Below, in pieces: positions 1 through 7,410 of a stretch of DNA of 64,000 nt. Both the position numbers and the translations under genes were made by a program. The notes beneath the pieces were generated by a model. The model saw only the letters and a list, made by a program, of their open reading frames with translations, had not been told where the DNA came from and did not search any database. Each line of letters starts with the position of its first letter. Within the stretch, counting starts at the first letter, position 1. The stretch spans positions 124,001 to 188,000 of the forward strand of contig NZ_VYWO01000003.1 of the NCBI RefSeq assembly GCF_008726925.1. Direction: 5' to 3'. The DNA is from Aerococcus sanguinicola (GTDB taxonomy: Bacteria > Bacillota > Bacilli > Lactobacillales > Aerococcaceae).

Positions 1-45
1 GTCTTTTACTCCAGAGGTCCCTTTCTACCGCATCCTCTCACACCC
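1..45 (-). repeat. Partial type I hairpin unit downstream of nox
   Basis: Read on the minus strand this is the first ~45 bases (GGGTGTGAG, then the AGGATGC-type P2 arm, the bulge, the AGAAAGGGA P3 arm, and CTCTGGAG) of the ~115-bp hairpin unit described at 12810-13286. It starts 4 bases after the nox stop codon, in the same sense as nox, and runs off the window start. Subtype matches the units at 35939 and 56213. Confidence 0.8.
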
Positions 46-49
46 TTTT

Positions 50-1411
50 TTAGAATAGTTGCTTGTCGCTACCGAAGCGTTGGCCGAGGGCTTCTTGGGC
101 CACTTGGTTGAGGTAGTTCCAAGTGTTGTCGTATTCGGGTTGGAAGAAGAAGTCGGCTAAGGCGAGGTCTTCTAGGGTCCAACCGGCGGAGATGGCAACG
201 GATAGGGTGTTGATGTCACGAGCTAAGTTGATGGTGGACATGATTTGTGCCCCGACTAACTTGTGGTCATCCTTGCGGTAATGGATCTTCATGAAGACAT
301 CTTGGTCGTCATTCATAAACTTAGGTAGGACAGGGATTTGTAGGAATTTGCTTTCTACTTCGCCGTCTACCTCTGCCTTGTCGCAATCCTTAACTCCAGT
401 TGCCGCAAAGTGGTAGTCGAAGAGGGCTAAGCCGCTGGTCCCGTTAACGCTAGGGGACTTGAATTTGTTTTCCCCAGCGATAATGTTTTGCGCAGCCATT
501 ACTGCTTGACGGCGGGCATTGCTGGCGAGAGCGATAGCCTTGCCTTTACCAGTTGGGGTGAATGGGATTTCGGTGGCATCCCCGGCAACATAGATGTCTT
601 TAACAGATGATTCCAGGTATTCATTAACTTTCACGAAGCCCTTGTCATCTAATTCTAAAGTACCCTTGAGCCATTCGGTGTTTGGTTTCACGCCAACAGC
701 GAAGAGAACTGTATCGGCAGGGTATTCGCCCTTGTCGGTGATGACTTTGGCAACTTGGCCATCTTTTCCTTCGATGGATTGGACGCATTCGCCGCCGTGG
801 AAGTCAAGGCCTTTGTCAGCAGCATGGGCTTCGAGGACGTCAGTGAATTCCTTATCTAAGTAGGTCGGCAAGATGCGGTCTTGGCTATCGATCACTGTGG
901 TCTTGATGCCAGCCTTGGTGAAGGCTTCAGCCGCTTCAATCCCGATATAACCGCCCCCAACGACAACGGCTTCTTTAGCATCCGCCATGCGTTCTTTCAC
1001 ACGGTCTGCCCAGTCACGGCCGCGGAGATAGTAAACATGGTCAAGGTCGGTACCTTCGATGGGCAGTTCAACGGGCACAGCCCCTGGACTTAAGAAAAGC
1101 TTGTCGTAGCTAACTTGGTGGTCACCTTGGTCATCTTTAACCGTAACTTCCTTGGCATCACTATCAATGGCAACCACTTGGCTATTGGTATAAGCATTGA
1201 CTCCTTGTTTCTTGTAAGAGTCTTCGGTCGCATAGTGGAGGTCATCCAGATGGTCGGACTTGCCTTCTAAGTAAGACTGGATCCCACAAGAGAGGAAGGA
1301 CATGGTGCTTCCGCTTTCATAGAGATCAATTTCGATGTCTTGGTCTGCCTTGAGCAGGGTTTGAACCATTTCGTAACCCGCATGGGATGTCCCAACAACA
1401 ACAACTTTCAT
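50..1411 (-). CDS. nox: FAD-dependent NADH oxidase (water-forming type)
   Basis: A 453-aa flavoprotein disulfide reductase family protein. The N-terminal FAD fold is KVVVVGTSHAGY, with the family His at residue 10. The redox-active cysteine is Cys42 in SFLSCG, a single Cys as in NADH oxidases and CoA-disulfide reductases rather than the CxxxxC pair of lipoamide dehydrogenases. The NAD-binding Rossmann motif VVVGGGYIGIEAAE lies near residues 148-162 and the second FAD motif DIYVAGDA near 270. The likely reaction is four-electron reduction of O2 by NADH, regenerating NAD+ in the cytoplasm of an organism without full respiration. RBS AAGGAGGAG precedes the ATG. It stands alone and is divergent from the mscS gene. 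CoA-disulfide reductase is the main alternative; length and the His10/Cys42 spacing fit Nox. Confidence 0.9.
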   Translation of the reverse strand: MKVVVVGTSHAGYEMVQTLLKADQDIEIDLYESGSTMSFLSCGIQSYLEGKSDHLDDLHYATEDSYKKQGVNAYTNSQVVAIDSDAKEVTVKDDQGDHQVSYDKLFLSPGAVPVELPIEGTDLDHVYYLRGRDWADRVKERMADAKEAVVVGGGYIGIEAAEAFTKAGIKTTVIDSQDRILPTYLDKEFTDVLEAHAADKGLDFHGGECVQSIEGKDGQVAKVITDKGEYPADTVLFAVGVKPNTEWLKGTLELDDKGFVKVNEYLESSVKDIYVAGDATEIPFTPTGKGKAIALASNARRQAVMAAQNIIAGENKFKSPSVNGTSGLALFDYHFAATGVKDCDKAEVDGEVESKFLQIPVLPKFMNDDQDVFMKIHYRKDDHKLVGAQIMSTINLARDINTLSVAISAGWTLEDLALADFFFQPEYDNTWNYLNQVAQEALGQRFGSDKQLF

Positions 1412-1577
1412 GATAACTCCTCCTTAAATTTTATTCTAAGTCCATGCTAGTACAAAAGGAAAAAATTCACAAGCAAAAGGCTTTCATTTGGAAGGGAATT
1501 TTCTTATTAATTCTAGACTTTTCGCTAAAAAAAGAAGGCCAAGCTATGCTAAGATAGGTGTAAGTGAACAAGCCATC

Positions 1578-1585
1578 AAAGGAGG
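1578..1585 (+). promoter_or_regulatory. Shine-Dalgarno deciding the mscS start
   Basis: AAAGGAGG lies 5 bases before ATG 1591. It makes the longer reading from GTG 1564 unlikely, because the SD would then lie inside the coding region. Confidence 0.8.
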
Positions 1586-1590
1586 AGCTT

Positions 1591-2475
1591 ATGAACCATT
1601 TCCTGGAATACCTCAACAGTGACCAACTCGATTCTGAACTCTTTATTGAAAAGGCCCTTTATTCACTCGCCGCTATTCTCCTCGCCTTTGCCTTGATGAA
1701 AGGCCTCAAGTGGGCCTTGCCCAAGCTGGTAGATAGTGAGAATTTAGTTCAGCGAATTAGTCGTTTTAGCCGGATAGTGATTGTTTTACTGGCCTTTATT
1801 TTCATTCTTAGCCTCTGGTTCTCCCAGGCCAAGCTCTTGGGCATTATTATCCTGATTATCTTGGCCTTCCTGACCCTGGCCTCCCGGGATGTGATTGTGG
1901 ACCTGGTAGCCTATCTCTATATTATCTTGCGCTCGCCCCTGGAAGTGGGCAGCGTCATTGATATCAATGGGGTCTCGGGGGAGGTGGTCGACCTGGACTT
2001 CCTCCAGATTAACCTGGCCGAAGTGGGGACCATGACCAAGGCGCGCACCCACACCGGCCGCTATATCTCGGTCCCCAACCGCTGGATCTTCGAACATGCT
2101 ATCTACAACTACAACCACGATAGCCCCTATGTGGTGGTCGATGTCATGGTGCCCATTGATTACGGCCAAGATTTGGAAAAGGTGAAGAAAATTACCGCCA
2201 AGGTGGCCTATGAGAAGTACGAGGGCTTCCTCGAACAGTGCACCGAAGAAGAATTGGCCCTCTTCAAACGCAAGATGGACGGCTTGGAGGCCTCAACCAA
2301 GCCCCAAATCCGGATCGAATACGGTAACCGGTCCATGAATGTCTATATTCAATTCTTCACCCCCTATGATAAGATTGCCGTCAATAAGATGATCATGCAG
2401 AATGCCCTCTACTTCGACCTCCGCAGCCGGGGCATCCAAGTCACCAGCATGCAAGTTGTTAAATTTGAAGAATAG
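1591..2475 (+). CDS. MscS-family small-conductance mechanosensitive channel
   Basis: A 294-aa integral membrane protein: a hydrophilic N-terminus, transmembrane segments near residues 17-38, 56-74 and 78-105 (the last is the Gly/Ala-containing pore-helix candidate running into LASRDVIVDLVAYLYII), then the soluble beta domain (VGSVIDINGVSGEVVDL) with the typical ISVPNRWIFEHAIYNY stretch, and a mixed alpha/beta C-terminal domain. The family opens on membrane tension and releases osmolytes during hypo-osmotic shock. The length is that of simple MscS/YkuT-type channels without extra domains. It is monocistronic, divergent from nox, and followed directly by a type II structured element that carries its terminator. 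Confidence 0.85.
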   Translation: MNHFLEYLNSDQLDSELFIEKALYSLAAILLAFALMKGLKWALPKLVDSENLVQRISRFSRIVIVLLAFIFILSLWFSQAKLLGIIILIILAFLTLASRDVIVDLVAYLYIILRSPLEVGSVIDINGVSGEVVDLDFLQINLAEVGTMTKARTHTGRYISVPNRWIFEHAIYNYNHDSPYVVVDVMVPIDYGQDLEKVKKITAKVAYEKYEGFLEQCTEEELALFKRKMDGLEASTKPQIRIEYGNRSMNVYIQFFTPYDKIAVNKMIMQNALYFDLRSRGIQVTSMQVVKFEE

Positions 2476-2560
2476 AGTGCGACAAAAGTCGTTCAGGTCT
2501 GAATCATTGGAAGACAAAGAAGCCGGCAGTAGCCGGCTTTTTCCAATGGGGAGGCCAGGG
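2474..2560 (+). repeat. Type II structured element enclosing a terminator
   Basis: It begins on the mscS stop codon with AGAGTGCGACAAAAGTCG. CATTGGAA (near 2504) and TTCCAATG (ending near 2547) pair and enclose the GCCGGC terminator stem. The left end matches elements at 26549, 55902 (minus) and 18303 (minus). The right half of the outer stem is missing here, so this copy is partly eroded. Confidence 0.65.
2518..2542 (+). terminator. Rho-independent terminator of mscS
   Basis: The stem GCCGGC (2522-2527), loop AGTA and GCCGGC (2532-2537) are extended by A-T pairs and followed by TTTTT. It sits in the apical part of the type II element. Confidence 0.8.
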
Positions 2561-2616
2561 GCGGCAACCCACACTCGCCGGCCTCAATGGTGCCTTGGGC
2601 CTCCGGAAGATCCACA

Positions 2617-2940
2617 TTATAAGTCCGTGTACTTTTTATTCTGCCCCCGGCTCTTGTCGATGGGGTATTTGATGGCATTTTTGGCGAGCTTGCGGGGGAT
2701 GAGCTCGTTAACGTCGAGGTCCAGGTTGTCCGCCAGCATGAGGGCGTAGATGAGGACATCGGCGAGTTCATCTTTGATGGCCTCGATGTTTTGATTGCCT
2801 TCCTCCGCACTCTTCCATTGATAGATTTCCAGGAGTTCACTCGCTTCGAGCACCAAGGACAGGGCCAGGTCCTTCTCATTGTGGAACTGCCGCCAGTCCC
2901 GCGCATCACGGAAAGCGTTGATTTGGTCAATTAGAGTCAT
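2617..2940 (-). CDS. MazG-like nucleotide pyrophosphohydrolase
   Basis: A 107-aa all-alpha NTP pyrophosphatase of the MazG/dCTPase (RS21-C6-like) superfamily. The metal-binding signature is visible as EASELLEIYQW (E-x-x-E) followed by KDELADVLIYALMLAD (E-x-x-D). Such single-domain enzymes hydrolyse nucleoside triphosphates to the monophosphate and PPi, and are thought to clean non-canonical nucleotides from the pool. The start is ATG 2940 rather than 2949: the reverse-strand AAAGG sits 9 bases before 2940 but abuts 2949. It is convergent with mscS. The substrate cannot be told from sequence. Confidence 0.85.
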   Translation of the reverse strand: MTLIDQINAFRDARDWRQFHNEKDLALSLVLEASELLEIYQWKSAEEGNQNIEAIKDELADVLIYALMLADNLDLDVNELIPRKLAKNAIKYPIDKSRGQNKKYTDL

Positions 2941-3018
2941 TGAAATCATCCTTTCTTTCTTCTATTATATGCAATTTCCTCAGCCGGGAAAAGTGAGGCC
3001 CTATTTTTAGGCAGGCAA

Positions 3019-3048
3019 TTGCCAAGTCCTTAGCATTACTGGTAGAAT
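3019..3048 (+). promoter_or_regulatory. Sigma-A promoter of hpt
   Basis: TTGCCA (3019-3024), an 18-base spacer and TAGAAT (3043-3048), about 64 bases before the hpt start. Confidence 0.6.
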
Positions 3049-3111
3049 AGGGGTACTCAAGCCTTTTGAATAAGGCAGCGCAGCAATTTGAAGGAGTGGG
3101 AGTGTCAAATC

Positions 3112-3648
3112 ATGGATGAATTAATGGAAGAAATTTTAGTTTCTGAGGAAGACTTGCAGGTTCGGATTAAGGAATTAGCGGGTGAAATTGCAAAGGACTA
3201 CCGGGATAAGAACCCGCTCTTGGTCTGTGTCCTCAAGGGGGGCATGCCCTTTATGGCAGACCTCATGAAGGCCATGGATATCCTCCTAGAGATTGATTTT
3301 ATGGATGTGTCGAGTTATGGGGATGGCTTCGAATCGAGCGGGGAGGTCAAGATTGTAAAAGACCTCTCCCAGCCGGTTAAGGACCGCCATGTGATCTTTG
3401 TTGAGGACATTATCGATACCGGGCGGACCCTAACCTATCTCTACCAGGTCTTAGAAAGTCGCCAGGCTGCCTCCATTAAGACCGTGGCCCTCTTGGACAA
3501 GCCTGCTCGCCGGACCAAGGCCTTCGAAGCGGACTGGATCGGCTTTGAAATTCCGGATAAGTTTGTGGTCGGCTACGGCCTGGACTTCAAGGGCCAATTG
3601 CGCAACTACCCTCAGATCGCTGTCCTCAAGGAAGAAGTTTATAGCTAA
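3112..3648 (+). CDS. hpt: Hypoxanthine phosphoribosyltransferase
   Basis: A 178-aa type I phosphoribosyltransferase. The PRPP-binding loop is VIFVEDIIDTGRTL with its acidic pair, and the flexible-loop and purine-binding segments (FMDVSSYGDG, KFVVGYGLDF) follow the HPRT pattern. It converts hypoxanthine or guanine plus PRPP to IMP or GMP in purine salvage. ATG 3112 is chosen because GGGAG is 9 bases upstream; the alternative TTG 3088 would put an SD inside the gene. In many relatives hpt is next to tilS and ftsH, but here it stands alone between its own promoter and terminator. Confidence 0.9.
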   Translation: MDELMEEILVSEEDLQVRIKELAGEIAKDYRDKNPLLVCVLKGGMPFMADLMKAMDILLEIDFMDVSSYGDGFESSGEVKIVKDLSQPVKDRHVIFVEDIIDTGRTLTYLYQVLESRQAASIKTVALLDKPARRTKAFEADWIGFEIPDKFVVGYGLDFKGQLRNYPQIAVLKEEVYS

Positions 3649-3655
3649 AAATGTT

Positions 3656-3687
3656 AGCACCGGGTGAGTGGCCTGGTGCTTTTTTTT
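3656..3687 (+). terminator. Terminator of hpt
   Basis: AGCACCGGG pairs with CCTGGTGCT (one G-T) across a 7-base loop and is followed by seven T. Confidence 0.85.
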
Positions 3688-3700
3688 GCGTTAAAAGTTT

Positions 3701-3986
3701 ATTTCTCTCGCGAGTCTTCGCACCCTATAGTCGGGTTCGGTCGCGCAGCTTCCTTGTCACTTCACAAGTCTCCGCCGCAGTCTTGCAGACTGCTCTGGTG
3801 ACTTGCTCCAGTGAAAGGAAGCTAACCGCGCGTCCTCACACCCTGAAGTCGGGTTCGCAAAGGCAGAAAGGGAGTGACTTCAGCAAAGTGGAACGATCGG
3901 CTGAAAGCCGCTCTTATCCCTTTTACCTCCAGTCATCCCTTTCTAAACGCCTTTGCTCACACCCTATAGTCGGGTTCGACTTGGCA
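3701..3986 (-). repeat. Type I hairpin-unit cluster B (two complete, two partial)
   Basis: On the minus strand there is a right-end fragment (3967-3986, ACTTGGC type), a complete unit 3846-3964 (P2 CAAAGGC/GCCTTTG, P3 AGAAAGGGA/TCCCTTTCT), a complete unit 3728-3843 (P2 GCGCGC type, P3 AGCTTCCTT/AAGGAAGCT, P5 CAAGTCACC) and a left-end fragment ending near 3701. It is antisense to hpt and follows the hpt terminator. The ~400-bp element at 3987-4396 separates the first fragment from another left end at 4397-4416. Open reading frames here are by-products of the repeats. Confidence 0.85.
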
Positions 3987-4396
3987 TTTTTGATATAATT
4001 CTACAACTCTCAGTCTAGGTGAAATCATTTGATCTTTTGTTTTTCCAAACTGTCAGCTAATAATGCAAGCGAATTTTAGCCAGAAGCTTAATATTTTTTT
4101 ATTAACAGGTCAATCATATTATTTTGGTGATACAGTTCTGAGCAGGAATGGAGCTTTGGATGTGACCATTAGCCATGAACTAGCAAGCGATGTGAATTAC
4201 GTATAGTAGGCGTCAGCCGTACTATACGTTTGAAGCTCGCTAGGCGAGAGACCTTGGCTCGAGCCGATGCTGCTTTAGCCGTAGGAGCAAAGCGACATAC
4301 GGATAAAGTACGAGACGGCCAACCGTCCTCGAACCTCTAAATATTTAATGGTCACATTCAAAGGCGAAATGGATGCTCATCGCTATTCAACCTTAA
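3987..4396 (-). repeat. Long multi-stem element, copy 1
   Basis: A ~410-bp non-coding block also present at 55554-56070 (inserted copy) and as a fragment at 7011-7042. On the minus strand, distant arms TTTGAATGTGACCATTA and TAATGGTCACATCCAAA can pair and would close a multi-branched fold. Inside are local hairpins: GACGG/CCGTC, CCGTA/TACGG, CTCGC/GCGAG, and ACGTATAGTA/TACTATACGT closing the loop CGGCTGACGCC. It is bounded by half type I units (4397-4416 and 3967-3986). No convincing open frame exists on either strand. Function unknown. Confidence 0.7.
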
Positions 4397-4416
4397 CCCC
4401 GCATCCTCTCACACCC
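4397..4416 (-). repeat. Left half-end of a type I unit
   Basis: On the minus strand this reads GGGTGTGAGAGGATGCGGGG, the AGGATGC-subtype left end, after which the sequence passes into the long multi-stem element instead of P3. Confidence 0.75.
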
Positions 4417-4486
4417 TGGTGCTTTTTGTTTGGTAGCGCTGTTTTTTTGGACTATAATAAAAGAAAAAAGAAGGGACGTGTGTGCA

Positions 4487-5191
4487 ATGGGTTTATTTGA
4501 TCAGGCAGGCGGTTTACTGGGAATGTTGACGGGTCAGGGGGACCAATCCAATGATTCCTTGGCCAAGCAAGCTAATGTGTCGTCAGGGGACTTTGGCAAG
4601 ATTATGACCCTGGGCCTTCCGATGATTATGAAGGCGATTAACCGCAACAGTCAGGATAAGTCGGGGGTGGATTCCCTCAACCAGGCCCTCAATGACCACG
4701 ATAAGGCTGACCAGTTCGACTCGATCGACCAAGCAGTTGAGCAGGTGGACCATGAAGATGGGGACAAGATCCTCAACCATGTCTTCAAGGACCAGAATGA
4801 AAAAGAAGGGATCATTGATAAGATCGCCCAGGCCTTGAATATGGACACTGCTTCGGTGAAACGGACACTGGTGGTTCTAGCGCCAATGGTTCTGATGTAC
4901 TTGGCCCACCGCCGGAAATCCAATAATGTATCGGCTGAAGACATGGGCCAGGAAGCCGACCGCGCCTCGCGTGAAGTTGAAGGCCAGGCCCGGCAGGAAG
5001 GGGGCAGCCTCCTGGAGCGCGTTCTCGATGCTGTCACGGTGGATGAGAACCAGACAGAAGATGACAGCCTCTTGGGCAAGGTCATCGACAATGTGACGGT
5101 TGATGAAGGCGGCCAGGATAAGCAAGCGAAGCCATCAGAGGAAGAGGACGGTGGCCTCTTGGGTGGTTTGTTCGATAAGTTAACGAAGTAA
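4487..5191 (+). CDS. DUF937 domain protein
   Basis: A 234-aa soluble, acidic protein. The N-terminal two thirds match the DUF937 pattern (MGLFDQAGGLLGML, a conserved FGKIMTLGLPMIMKAI helix, and a later hydrophobic helix VVLAPMVLMYLAHRR). The C-terminal ~75 residues contain repeated SLLERVLDAVTVDEN / SLLGKVIDNVTVDEG / GGLLGGLFDKL segments separated by acidic linkers. The role is unknown in the family. ATG 4487 has AAGGGA 10 bases upstream and a TATAAT at 4453-4458; the upstream GTG at 4430 would place that -10 within the gene. Monocistronic. Confidence 0.75.
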   Translation: MGLFDQAGGLLGMLTGQGDQSNDSLAKQANVSSGDFGKIMTLGLPMIMKAINRNSQDKSGVDSLNQALNDHDKADQFDSIDQAVEQVDHEDGDKILNHVFKDQNEKEGIIDKIAQALNMDTASVKRTLVVLAPMVLMYLAHRRKSNNVSAEDMGQEADRASREVEGQARQEGGSLLERVLDAVTVDENQTEDDSLLGKVIDNVTVDEGGQDKQAKPSEEEDGGLLGGLFDKLTK

Positions 5192-5205
5192 AATAATCCT
5201 TATCC

Positions 5206-5238
5206 GAAAAAGCAGGCCCTATCGTCTGCTTTTTCTTT
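5206..5238 (+). terminator. Terminator of the DUF937 gene
   Basis: AAAAAGCAG pairs with CTGCTTTTT across a 10-base loop and is followed by a T-rich tail. Confidence 0.85.
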
Positions 5239-5299
5239 ATTTTCAAAGCATAATCTGCCACAATAAGACTAGGTAGATGCTTTAGAGAGGGGGAGATGG

Positions 5300-5851
5300 A
5301 TGGCCGAATTAAAGATTGAAGCGGTGCCTCTTGACGACGCCGCAGGCTTGTCCGAGCTGAGCCGGCTGTGTTATCTGGCGACCTTTGAGGGGACCTGTTC
5401 AGAGGCGGATATGTTGGCCTATTTAGACTCGGCCTACGCTCCTGAACGTCTGGGTCAGGAATTAGCCGAAGAGGATTCTCACTTTTATTATTTAAAGGAG
5501 GGGCCCGAGGTCTTGGGCTATCTCAAGCTCAACCAAAAAGACCAGCAGTCGGAAGTCCAGCCCCGAAACTGGCTAGAAATCGAACGCCTCTATATCCGCC
5601 CGGGACAGCAAGGGCATGGGCTCGGTTCTGTGCTTATGGACTTTGCCTTAAGCAAGGCAGAAGAGTGGGATTGCCCTTATATTTGGCTGGGAGTTTGGGA
5701 GCATAATCTTAAAGCCCAAGCCTTCTACAAGAAGTATGGTTTTGAACGGTTTTCCGAGCACGCTTTTGTGATGGGGGAGACGGTCCAGTGCGATTGGCTC
5801 CTCAAGCGTCCACTCGTGCTTGGTCAAGAGAAGGAGGAAGATGACAAATGA
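5300..5851 (+). CDS. GNAT acetyltransferase, PaiA-like
   Basis: A 183-aa Gcn5-related N-acetyltransferase. Acetyl-CoA motif A is LYIRPGQQGHGLGSVLMDFAL (Q/RxxGxG/A as QQGHGLG), followed by motif B WLGVWEHNLKAQAFYKKYGF. The N-terminal segment (LCYLATFEGTCSEADMLAYL) resembles the PaiA polyamine N-acetyltransferase group, so a polyamine substrate is possible but not shown. The stop overlaps the next gene's start by 4 bases (ATGA), so the two are translationally coupled. Confidence 0.8.
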   Translation: MAELKIEAVPLDDAAGLSELSRLCYLATFEGTCSEADMLAYLDSAYAPERLGQELAEEDSHFYYLKEGPEVLGYLKLNQKDQQSEVQPRNWLEIERLYIRPGQQGHGLGSVLMDFALSKAEEWDCPYIWLGVWEHNLKAQAFYKKYGFERFSEHAFVMGETVQCDWLLKRPLVLGQEKEEDDK

Positions 5852-6705
5852 AAGTTGGATTTATTGGTTTAGGTGTGATGGGCCGGTCCATGGCTCGACA
5901 TGTCCTCGACGGAGGCTATGACCTCTTTGTCTACAACCGGACCAAGGCCAAGGCGGATGACCTTGTCGCTGCTGGGGCCCACTGGTGCGACTCGCCCCAA
6001 GCCCTAGCTGGTCAAGTGGACCTGGTCTTAAGCATTGTGGGTTACCCGGATGATGTGCGTGATGTCTATCTCGGTGACCAGGGGCTTTTTGCGGGAGCGC
6101 ATGAGGGCCAGATCTTTGTGGATATGACCACGTCAACCCCGGGCCTGGCCCAAGAATTAGCTCAATTTGGTCAAGACAAGGGCATCCAGGTTCTGGACGG
6201 GCCCGTGACGGGTGGCGATGTCGGGGCGCGCGAGGGCCGCTTGACTTGTCTTTTGGCCGGAGACCAGGCCGCTGCTGAGACCATCCGTCCGGTCCTCGAT
6301 ACTTTCTGCGCGGCTGTCCAGTACTTCGGCCAGGCGGGAGCCGGCCAGCATGCCAAGATGGCCAACCAGATTATGATTGCTTCGACCATGCTGGGAGTTA
6401 TGGAAACCCTCGTCTATGCGAAGACAGCCGGACTGGATGTCCAGCAAGTCATTGATACCCTGTCCTCTGGGGCAGCAGGCAACTTCTCCCTGACCTCCTA
6501 TGGCCCACGGATCCTCAAGGGCGATTACACGCCTGGCTTCTTCGTCAAACACTTCATCAAGGACCTTGGCATTGCCCTCGCCGAAGCCGACCGCATGGGC
6601 ATCGACCTTCCCGCCTGCCAGATGGCCTATGACTTCTACCAACGCCTAGCCGACAAAGGCTATCAAGACGCCGGCACCCAGGCTTTAATCAAACTTTGGG
6701 AATAA
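5848..6705 (+). CDS. NAD(P)-dependent beta-hydroxyacid dehydrogenase (GarR/GlxR/HIBADH family)
   Basis: A 285-aa oxidoreductase of the 3-hydroxyisobutyrate / tartronate semialdehyde reductase family. The dinucleotide-binding motif GFIGLGVMGRSMARH is at residues 4-18, the substrate-binding signature DGPVTGGDVGAREG near 117-130, and the catalytic Lys lies in GAGQHAKMANQIM near 170. The exact substrate (a 2- or 3-hydroxyacid semialdehyde) cannot be told. It is coupled to the acetyltransferase gene. A type I hairpin unit begins directly after the stop codon and the terminator lies downstream of it. Confidence 0.85.
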   Translation: MKVGFIGLGVMGRSMARHVLDGGYDLFVYNRTKAKADDLVAAGAHWCDSPQALAGQVDLVLSIVGYPDDVRDVYLGDQGLFAGAHEGQIFVDMTTSTPGLAQELAQFGQDKGIQVLDGPVTGGDVGAREGRLTCLLAGDQAAAETIRPVLDTFCAAVQYFGQAGAGQHAKMANQIMIASTMLGVMETLVYAKTAGLDVQQVIDTLSSGAAGNFSLTSYGPRILKGDYTPGFFVKHFIKDLGIALAEADRMGIDLPACQMAYDFYQRLADKGYQDAGTQALIKLWE

Positions 6706-6845
6706 GGGTGTGAGGGCGCGCGGTTAGAATTGGACCTCTGGAGCAAAAATCCAGAGAAGACTGCAAGTCTTCGACGGATCTTTGCGAAGAGGAGCCACTT
6801 CTGCGCGACCGAACCCGACTTCAGGGTGTGAGGGCGCGCGGTTAG
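6706..6845 (+). repeat. Type I hairpin-unit cluster C (one complete, one partial)
   Basis: The complete unit 6706-6821 begins at the first base after the stop codon and has the GCGCGC P2 and AGAAGTGG-type P3; its left P3 arm carries one mismatch (AGAATTGG against CCACTTCT). A second unit starts at 6824 (GGGTGTGAGGGCGCGCGG) but breaks off near 6845. The sense matches the upstream gene, and the cluster lies before that gene's terminator at 6885. Confidence 0.85.
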
Positions 6846-6884
6846 AAAGGCATACCAAGTACCCGACAAGTCTAACAGAAGTGA

Positions 6885-6915
6885 AAGGTTGAGCTTTTGC
6901 CTCAGCCTTTTTTGT
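6885..6915 (+). terminator. Terminator after cluster C
   Basis: AAGGTTGAG pairs with CTCAGCCTT (one G-T) and is followed by TTTTTT. It probably ends the acetyltransferase-dehydrogenase transcript, which would then include the hairpin unit. Confidence 0.8.
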
Positions 6916-7010
6916 CATTATTCTATATTTTCAACTTTAATCTTTATCGCATGCAGCCTGCCATGCATTTATTAGGCTGAGCCGTGCCTAAATTTTCCCT
7001 TCCAGGCCCA

Positions 7011-7042
7011 AGTTCAAAAGCGAAAGGGATGCTGATTAGAGC
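7011..7042 (-). repeat. Fragment of the long multi-stem element
   Basis: The plus strand AGTTCAAAAGCGAAAGGGAT and following bases match the right end of the elements at 4010-4396 and 55557-56070 (the TTCAAAAGCGAAATGGATGC region). The rest of 6916-7100 is AT-rich with no gene seen. Confidence 0.5.
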
Positions 7043-7101
7043 TATTATAAAATAAAGATTAAAATCATTTCAAAAAAACTTAATTTTTCCGGCGAAATAG
7101 T

Positions 7102-7130
7102 TTGACAATTCGATCAGATTAGATTAAGAT
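7102..7130 (+). promoter_or_regulatory. Sigma-A promoter of the leu operon
   Basis: TTGACA (7102-7107), a 17-base spacer and TAAGAT (7125-7130), 42 bases before the leader peptide start. Confidence 0.8.
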
Positions 7131-7171
7131 TAAAACATGAATTAAGAAATCACAGAAAGGGAGTAAGAGAA

Positions 7172-7267
7172 ATGGACTTTATGACTTCGCAAAATAACAT
7201 GCCAATGACCAGCAACTATCCTTGTTGTAACGATTTCCGTCATCTTGCTCTCTTATTATTATGCTAG
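7172..7267 (+). CDS. leuL: leu operon leader peptide
   Basis: A 31-aa open frame with a strong SD (AAAGGGAG, 8 bases upstream), starting MDFMTSQNNM and ending in RHLALLLLC. Five of the last seven residues are Leu (CTT GCT CTC TTA TTA TTA TGC TAG). This is the composition of a ribosome-mediated attenuator peptide: when charged tRNA-Leu is scarce the ribosome stalls at the Leu run and should change folding of the following RNA. The downstream terminator at 7337-7371 and the leuABCD genes fit this. Role inferred by analogy with leucine leader peptides of other bacteria. Confidence 0.8.
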   Translation: MDFMTSQNNMPMTSNYPCCNDFRHLALLLLC

Positions 7268-7269
7268 CA

Positions 7270-7371
7270 GGCGCATATGTGGTTCTTAAACTAACATCTG
7301 CGTCCTATTTGCGTACAACAAAGGGAGCAGGTGGCAGGCACCTTGTTCCGTAACAAGGTGCCTTTTCTTTT
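7270..7371 (+). promoter_or_regulatory. leu attenuator: alternative stems and terminator
   Basis: GGCGCATATGT (7270-7280) can pair with ACATCTGCGTCC (7294-7305). AACAAAGG (7317-7324) can pair with CCTTGTT (7341-7347) and would compete with the terminator GGCACCTTGTT-CCGT-AACAAGGTGCC followed by TTTTCTTTT (7337-7371). The stem order leader/1:2/antiterminator/terminator fits attenuation. There is no T-box sequence, so this is not a T-box leader. Confidence 0.7.
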
Positions 7372-7410
7372 GAAGTGATGAATTCCAAAAATGTGGAAAG
7401 GAAGAGACGA

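Noticed and set aside
2493..2930. 145-aa minus-strand frame over the MazG-like gene
   Set aside because: It is another frame of the same region; the MazG signature is in the 2617-2940 frame.
3651..3998. 115-aa plus-strand open frame
   Set aside because: It lies wholly in antisense of two type I hairpin units; similar frames appear over every array (35585-36088, 55929-56252, 56228-56617), so they are by-products of repeat sequence.
3987..4396. Long multi-stem element as an insertion sequence remnant
   Set aside because: No frame resembling a transposase, no terminal inverted repeat pair with target duplication; structure is conserved between copies instead.
6157..6642. 161-aa minus-strand frame
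   Set aside because: It is antisense to the dehydrogenase, a shadow of its biased codon use, with no SD or conserved motif.
7268..7374. T-box riboswitch before leuA
   Set aside because: No GGGTGGNACC T-box sequence or stem I features; the leader peptide with Leu codons explains the terminator better.
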